A DNA stretch of 64,000 nucleotides from Pseudomonas alcaligenes (GTDB lineage Bacteria > Pseudomonadota > Gammaproteobacteria > Pseudomonadales > Pseudomonadaceae): NCBI RefSeq assembly GCF_041729615.1, contig NZ_CP154874.1, positions 2,857,001 to 2,921,000 on the forward strand, read 5' to 3'. Below the pieces are notes generated by a model. The model saw only the letters and a program-made list of their open reading frames with translations. It made no database searches and had not been told where the DNA came from. Both the position numbers and the translations under genes were made by a program. Positions within the stretch are counted from its first letter, which is position 1. The number at the start of each line of letters is the position of its first letter. Positions 60,226 through 64,000 of the stretch are shown here, piece after piece.

Positions 60226-61224
60226 ATGCTACGCCCTGCCTGCTTTTCTTTTTTGGTGCTCGTGCTGAGCGGCTGTGACGCACACTCCCAAGACCTTCCC
60301 CCTAGCAAGCATCTGAGCCCGGAACGGATACACGGAGTTGCTGCCAAGATCGAACAACGCTACCCCGAGTCATCGGCTGCAGAGCGTGAGGCTGTGTTGC
60401 GCACGATCCTGCGCGCGTTGGATGAGATGGTCTTCGTCGAGGGCGGCGAGTTCGAGATGGGCGACTTCGGTTGGCCATGCGACAGGCCCCTGGGCGATGC
60501 CTGCGAGTGGCCCTGCGGTGTGCCGCGCGAGCAGTTGTGCCGTATCACCGTGAATGCCGAGGATGACGGCCTGCACCTCGTGCGCCTCACCAGCTATTAC
60601 CTGTCGAGCTACCAGACTCGCTTGGGCGATTTCGATCTGTTTCAGCAGCTCAACGGCCGGCCGATCATGTTTGCCGAAGATCGTGACGAAGAGGCGTTGA
60701 AAGACTGGTTCCAGGCGGACAAACCCGCGCCGACCAAGGACTGGCAACAGGCCAAAGACTATTGCAATTGGCTGGGGGATCTCAGCGGCCTGCCAATCGA
60801 CCTGCCGACGGAAGCACAGTGGGAGTTCGCGGCGCGTAACCGCGGCCAGCATGTGGTCTATCCCACGGACAATGGGCGCCTGGACTTTGGTCGCAACTAT
60901 CCTCCGCGGCAGGAAGAGTGGGAGGACGGCACCTATCCCGTGGGCAGCTTCCCGCCTAACCCTCTGGGACTCTATGACATGGCCGGCAATGCCACGGACT
61001 GGGTTGCCGATTACGACCCTGGTTACGACGATGGAGTAGTTCGCGAGAACCCCAGGGGAGATGTGACTGGTACCTACCGGATCAAGCGTGGCAAGGGCAC
61101 CGATGAGCATCCCTGGATTCTGGCGAATACCGTTGTGCGGTGGCCGGAGCCGGCCGTGCAGGAGAACTACTCGCTGCAAGCCGGTTTCCGTTGTTCGGTC
61201 CAGACTGATCAGCCCCTCAAATAA
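60226..61224 (+). CDS. SUMF1-domain lipoprotein
   Basis: 332 residues from MLRPACFSFLVLVLSGC, with AAGGA 8 nt upstream; the frame open from 60175 is rejected. The lipobox LSGC is followed by a helical spacer and a formylglycine-generating-enzyme-like (SUMF1) domain: MVFVEGGEFEMGDFG, WQQAKDYCNWLGDLSG, LPTEAQWEFAARNRG, NPLGLYDMAGNATDWVADY, AGFRCSV. The copper/active-site cysteine pair of true FGEs is not evident, so a binding role is more likely. Proteins of this kind sit next to type VI effector genes, as here, and some are thought to be immunity or accessory proteins. Confidence 0.78.
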   Translation: MLRPACFSFLVLVLSGCDAHSQDLPPSKHLSPERIHGVAAKIEQRYPESSAAEREAVLRTILRALDEMVFVEGGEFEMGDFGWPCDRPLGDACEWPCGVPREQLCRITVNAEDDGLHLVRLTSYYLSSYQTRLGDFDLFQQLNGRPIMFAEDRDEEALKDWFQADKPAPTKDWQQAKDYCNWLGDLSGLPIDLPTEAQWEFAARNRGQHVVYPTDNGRLDFGRNYPPRQEEWEDGTYPVGSFPPNPLGLYDMAGNATDWVADYDPGYDDGVVRENPRGDVTGTYRIKRGKGTDEHPWILANTVVRWPEPAVQENYSLQAGFRCSVQTDQPLK

Positions 61225-61237
61225 GAGGGGCTTCGTT
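61211..61237 (+). terminator. Hairpin overlapping the stop of the SUMF1 gene
   Basis: AGCCCCTC (61211-61218), loop AAATAA containing the stop codon, then GAGGGGCT (61225-61232) and TCGTT. An 8-bp stem with a short T-poor tail; plausible weak terminator. Confidence 0.5.
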
Positions 61238-61276
61238 CAGGTTATTCCGTCGAAATACAGCCACTGCAAGCTCCTT

Positions 61277-61319
61277 GAGCAAGCGGTTGGCGGTGAGCAC
61301 CAGAGCACCGAGCTTTTCC
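61277..61319 (-). pseudogene. Relic of a second effector gene copy
   Basis: These 43 bp match 39 of 43 positions of 62853-62895 inside the effector gene on the same strand. Translated in the matching frame it reads EKLGALVLTANRLL against EKLGALVLTGNRLL in the effector. Similarity ends on both sides (LKELAV instead of LFVLPA). It is a left-over of a lost copy or a recombination scar between the SUMF1 gene and the DUF6708-type gene. Confidence 0.75.
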
Positions 61320-61326
61320 GGTAACT

Positions 61327-62580
61327 TCACCCCCGATGAATATTGTCGTAATCATCGCCCTTGGGCGTGGCCTGGATGCCCTTGGCTTCCTGCTGGCGGT
61401 AGTAGGTTTCGATGCTTAGGTTGGGGGCGATCTTGGCCTGGAGGATGCAAGGTTGCTCTTGCCACTTGTACTCACGGTTGCGCTTGATCATCTCCGCACG
61501 GCCACGGCGCTCCCAGACCCTATAAGGCATATCGCGCCAGCGGCGCGGGTCGCGTTTGCTCTGTCGGTCGTGCTCGGCAGTGGTAGGGTCGAGGTGGCGG
61601 AACTGTTCGAGGATCGGCAGTTCGGGTAAGGGCTGGGTTATGTCCATATAGCGTTGCAACGTATCCCAGAATGCCAGCGCTTCTTCGAGGTTCATGCCTA
61701 GGGATTGGATTTTGCCGCCAAGAAACACCTCGACCGAGGTGTAGCGGTGATGCAGCCAAATGGCGAAACCACTGTTGCCATGAGGGCCGGGACGGAATTC
61801 CAGGGTGGCGTCGAACTCGTAGAAGGGGGCGCTAAAGGGCTTTTGGAAGCGCCTGCCAATGGTCAGCATGCCAGTCTGGCGGTTAAAATCACTGCCATCG
61901 TGAGCGAATACACGCAGGTAGAGGTCTTGCAAGTAATCCCAGCCGATTAGGCCCATAAAGACGCTAAAGGCCATGGCGCCGCACATCCAGAACAGGTCGG
62001 TGCCATGGAGGTCGTCTTGAAATGTAAATGAAGAAGCAATTAGCGCAACAGCAAAACCCGATCCCGTTTGTATCAAATATTGCTTGTAGCGCGGATTGTC
62101 GGCCCACATATATCGCATGCTGAAGCCGATCATGACAAAAGCAAACAAGATTACGACCATTGAAAGGGCTAAGAATTCATTGAATCCATGATCGTTAAGA
62201 ACCCAAGCCAAAACGACGTCTCCGGCTGATCCTAGTACAAGAATCCAACAAAACCATGGAATAAATAAAATTGACCACCATTTAAAGTATGAAATTAAAA
62301 TCAACCACTTGCTGCTGTTGTCAAAATTCCAGCGCTTTTGATTGATATATAAATCGTCTTCTTTTTTGCCATCCAGGCTATTGCGCGCTGTAGGCTGTAG
62401 CTGTGCATCCACGTCCTGCCAAGGCTCCAGATTGGCGTAATGTCCCCAGTGCAATTGGGTTCGGGTCGGGCCGGTACGATTGGCATCCTGCGGCCATTTA
62501 TGCGGTGGCTGGGCGGGAATAGCGTTGCTGCGATAGGCCGAGTCGGCATAAGGCGCTGTCGGTGTAACGGAGGCATTCAT
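61327..62580 (-). CDS. DUF6708-type membrane protein, putative effector partner
   Basis: 417 residues from MNASVTPTAPYADSAYR. After a ~90-residue cytoplasmic tail there are four hydrophobic segments (WWSILFIPWFCWILVLG, FLALSMVVILFAFVMIGFSM, GFAVALIASSFTF, LFWMCGAMAFSVFMGLIGW), then a soluble domain (GMLTIGRRFQKPF, LEFRPGPHGNSGFAIWLHH). The layout agrees with DUF6708 proteins found directly behind BTH_I2691/VasX-like effectors. The start overlaps the effector stop by 4 nt (ATGA). Immunity to, or folding of, the pore-forming effector is inferred. The segment about 62030-62370 is strikingly AT-rich. Confidence 0.68.
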   Translation of the reverse strand: MNASVTPTAPYADSAYRSNAIPAQPPHKWPQDANRTGPTRTQLHWGHYANLEPWQDVDAQLQPTARNSLDGKKEDDLYINQKRWNFDNSSKWLILISYFKWWSILFIPWFCWILVLGSAGDVVLAWVLNDHGFNEFLALSMVVILFAFVMIGFSMRYMWADNPRYKQYLIQTGSGFAVALIASSFTFQDDLHGTDLFWMCGAMAFSVFMGLIGWDYLQDLYLRVFAHDGSDFNRQTGMLTIGRRFQKPFSAPFYEFDATLEFRPGPHGNSGFAIWLHHRYTSVEVFLGGKIQSLGMNLEEALAFWDTLQRYMDITQPLPELPILEQFRHLDPTTAEHDRQSKRDPRRWRDMPYRVWERRGRAEMIKRNREYKWQEQPCILQAKIAPNLSIETYYRQQEAKGIQATPKGDDYDNIHRG

Positions 62581-64000
62581 ATTTTGGCAAAGTCCCTTTG
62601 GGTGATCAGCCAATAGGCCTCGTCATCGGCATTGTCGCTGTCTGTGGGCATCTGTGCTGCAAATGCTTGCCAGTTACGCGGCTTCGGCTGGGGGAGCGTG
62701 ATGCGGTTATAGCCTGGGAAGGGATCGCCTGCGTGGCAAATAGTTTCGCCTAGTTGGAACTGCGCGTAGATCTTGAGGCTGTATTCGATGGCTTGCCGGT
62801 AGCGCAGCGGGTCACCTGCCGTGGGCACGTCAAACTGCGCGGGCAACACAAAGAGCAAGCGGTTGCCGGTGAGTACCAGGGCGCCGAGCTTTTCCTTGGG
62901 GATCGGCTGGTAACGGTAGGTCCAGCCTGAGGTATGACCGCGAGTGCGTAGCACTTCCTTGGCTATCAGGCGAAAGTCGAGGCCATTGCGGAACTGGCCC
63001 AGTAGCGGGGTGCTTACTTCGACCACCCAGTCCTGCGGGGCCAGGTAAACGCGCGCTTCGTTTTGCGCGGCTAGCAGATGGGCCTTGTCCGCCGCGCTGG
63101 CCTTGCTCTGCCATAACTGCAGGCGCTCGATCTGCACGCGGGGCTCGCCTAAAGCCCCCAGAAGTTGCTGGTAAGCTTGCAAGGGGTCGTTCATCTGCGG
63201 CAGGCGCTTCTTGGTGCCAAAGGGACCGTGCTTGATAGCCTGTTCTACCGCGCCATCGGCCAGTAGCACGGTCCCAATAACCCCGGCCACCAGCAAGCCG
63301 ACGCCCAGGCCGAGCAGCCAGGGACTGGCCAGCAGGCCAATGGTATAAAGCGCCCAGATACCCGAGCCGCTAGCGGCGATCATATTGGCCATGGCGACAT
63401 CGTCGTCGCCGTCGCGCACCGCACGGTAACCATCCCAGGCAAATAACACTGCGGTTATGCCCATGGCCGCAGCCGAGCCGACGCGCGAGGCATTTAGCCA
63501 AGTGCTGCCGGTACGTTTTAGCAGGTTGTCTGCCCAGAAGCCGGATGTCTGGAAACGCCCCCGTTCCCAGAACACGTGCCAGGGATTGGCCGTCTGCTTG
63601 GTATCGGTGAGCAACTTAAGGGCGACGTTGTTTGCAGCTACCCCTAGATCAGCTAAACCGCCAACTACATTTGCAAGAGAGCGCCATTGTTCTCCGTTTT
63701 GATAAAAAATCCGAGCCGCAACCGTATTCGAAAATAAGCTATACCCTGCACAAATAGTCGCCAGCACAGGCAGCGCCTTGCTATTGGCGAGAGTTCTAGC
63801 AGTGCTCAGGTGAGCCGCGCTGGTGCGCCATTGTTTGTAGTCGGCCACCAGGGGGTCGTTGGCCTCGGCGGCCACCACCATCACTTGGCCCAGGTCTTTG
63901 CGGGCAAAGTTCAGGCGCTCGGCCAGCTTGCCGCTGCTGGTGGCGAGTACCTGACCATTCTTCTTCTCCAAGCTGGCATAGAGGTAATTGTCACGGGTCA
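62577..64000 (-). CDS. VasX/BTH_I2691-like type VI effector, C-terminal part (partial)
   Basis: The frame is open to the window edge, so at least 474 residues of a larger protein are present; the TTG at 63971 is internal, not a start. Visible features: a helical region (LNFARKDLGQVMVVAAEAND), several hydrophobic segments (MGITAVLFAWDGY, IWALYTIGLLASPWLLGLGVGLLVAGVIG) and a C-terminal soluble domain (GWTYRYQPIPKEKLGALVLTGN). This is the layout of the colicin-like, membrane-inserting T6SS effectors of the VasX/BTH_I2691 group. No VgrG or adaptor is within the window. The family call is from memory of pattern and context. Confidence 0.65.
   Translation of the reverse strand, partial: TRDNYLYASLEKKNGQVLATSSGKLAERLNFARKDLGQVMVVAAEANDPLVADYKQWRTSAAHLSTARTLANSKALPVLATICAGYSLFSNTVAARIFYQNGEQWRSLANVVGGLADLGVAANNVALKLLTDTKQTANPWHVFWERGRFQTSGFWADNLLKRTGSTWLNASRVGSAAAMGITAVLFAWDGYRAVRDGDDDVAMANMIAASGSGIWALYTIGLLASPWLLGLGVGLLVAGVIGTVLLADGAVEQAIKHGPFGTKKRLPQMNDPLQAYQQLLGALGEPRVQIERLQLWQSKASAADKAHLLAAQNEARVYLAPQDWVVEVSTPLLGQFRNGLDFRLIAKEVLRTRGHTSGWTYRYQPIPKEKLGALVLTGNRLLFVLPAQFDVPTAGDPLRYRQAIEYSLKIYAQFQLGETICHAGDPFPGYNRITLPQPKPRNWQAFAAQMPTDSDNADDEAYWLITQRDFAKI

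Overview
The window is GC-rich, tightly packed DNA from a Pseudomonas-like gammaproteobacterium. Three things point there: the order ponA-pilMNOPQ-aroK-aroB-SPOR/AAA protein-gltB-gltD-hemE, which I remember from Pseudomonas chromosomes; a downstream block of ParA-like, UspA, metY and MFS genes that is also chromosomal in that genus; and two families of dispersed hairpin repeats whose look is familiar from Pseudomonas intergenic DNA. The species cannot be fixed from sequence alone.

Layout. (1) 1-8006, plus strand: the distal half of an MSHA-type type IV pilus operon, mshG(end)-F-B-A-C-D-O-P-Q, ending in a large LamG/lectin-like MshQ. (2) 8225-13914: a solute-binding protein, DbpA RNA helicase, an orphan TorT-like periplasmic protein, and PBP1A. 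(3) 14096-22351: the twitching-pilus assembly operon pilMNOPQ with aroK, aroB and a DamX-like SPOR protein. pilP carries a one-base frameshift in a run of seven G. (4) 22598-29784: gltB-gltD and hemE. (5) 29835-31229, minus strand: three small exported proteins. (6) 31226-50038, minus strand: a complete aryl polyene (APE, xanthomonadin/flexirubin-like pigment) cluster in one long, mostly overlapping operon. It holds type II PKS/FAS enzymes, two ACPs, an AMP-ligase/dehydratase fusion, an aromatic amino acid ammonia-lyase, a glycosyltransferase, acyltransferases, a thioesterase, LolA-like and MMPL export proteins, a methyltransferase, an FAD oxidoreductase and an antiporter-like protein. (7) 50269-60094: ParA-like, UspA, a thioesterase, TrxC, a LysR regulator, a hydrolase, MetY, an SLC13/TrkA-C permease, DUF805 and an MFS protein. 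(8) 60226-64000: an accessory patch with a SUMF1-domain lipoprotein, a decayed effector fragment, a DUF6708-type membrane protein and the C-terminal part of a VasX/BTH_I2691-like type VI effector that runs off the end.

The most unusual material is in the APE operon and at the right edge. A ~530-bp element at 41365-41896 is made of two diverged ~220-nt hairpin-rich arms in head-to-head inversion. It appears to have separated apeL from its start codon. A second, 132-bp element with perfect 12-bp terminal inverted repeats (45539-45670) sits in frame in the 5' end of the glycosyltransferase gene, and a degenerate relative lies at the start of apeG. At the right edge, 43 bp of intergenic DNA is a relic of another copy of the effector gene, which suggests turnover of effector modules.

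No tRNA, rRNA, CRISPR array or intact transposase was seen. Apart from the repeat element at 41365-41896, no gene-free stretch exceeds about 300 bp.
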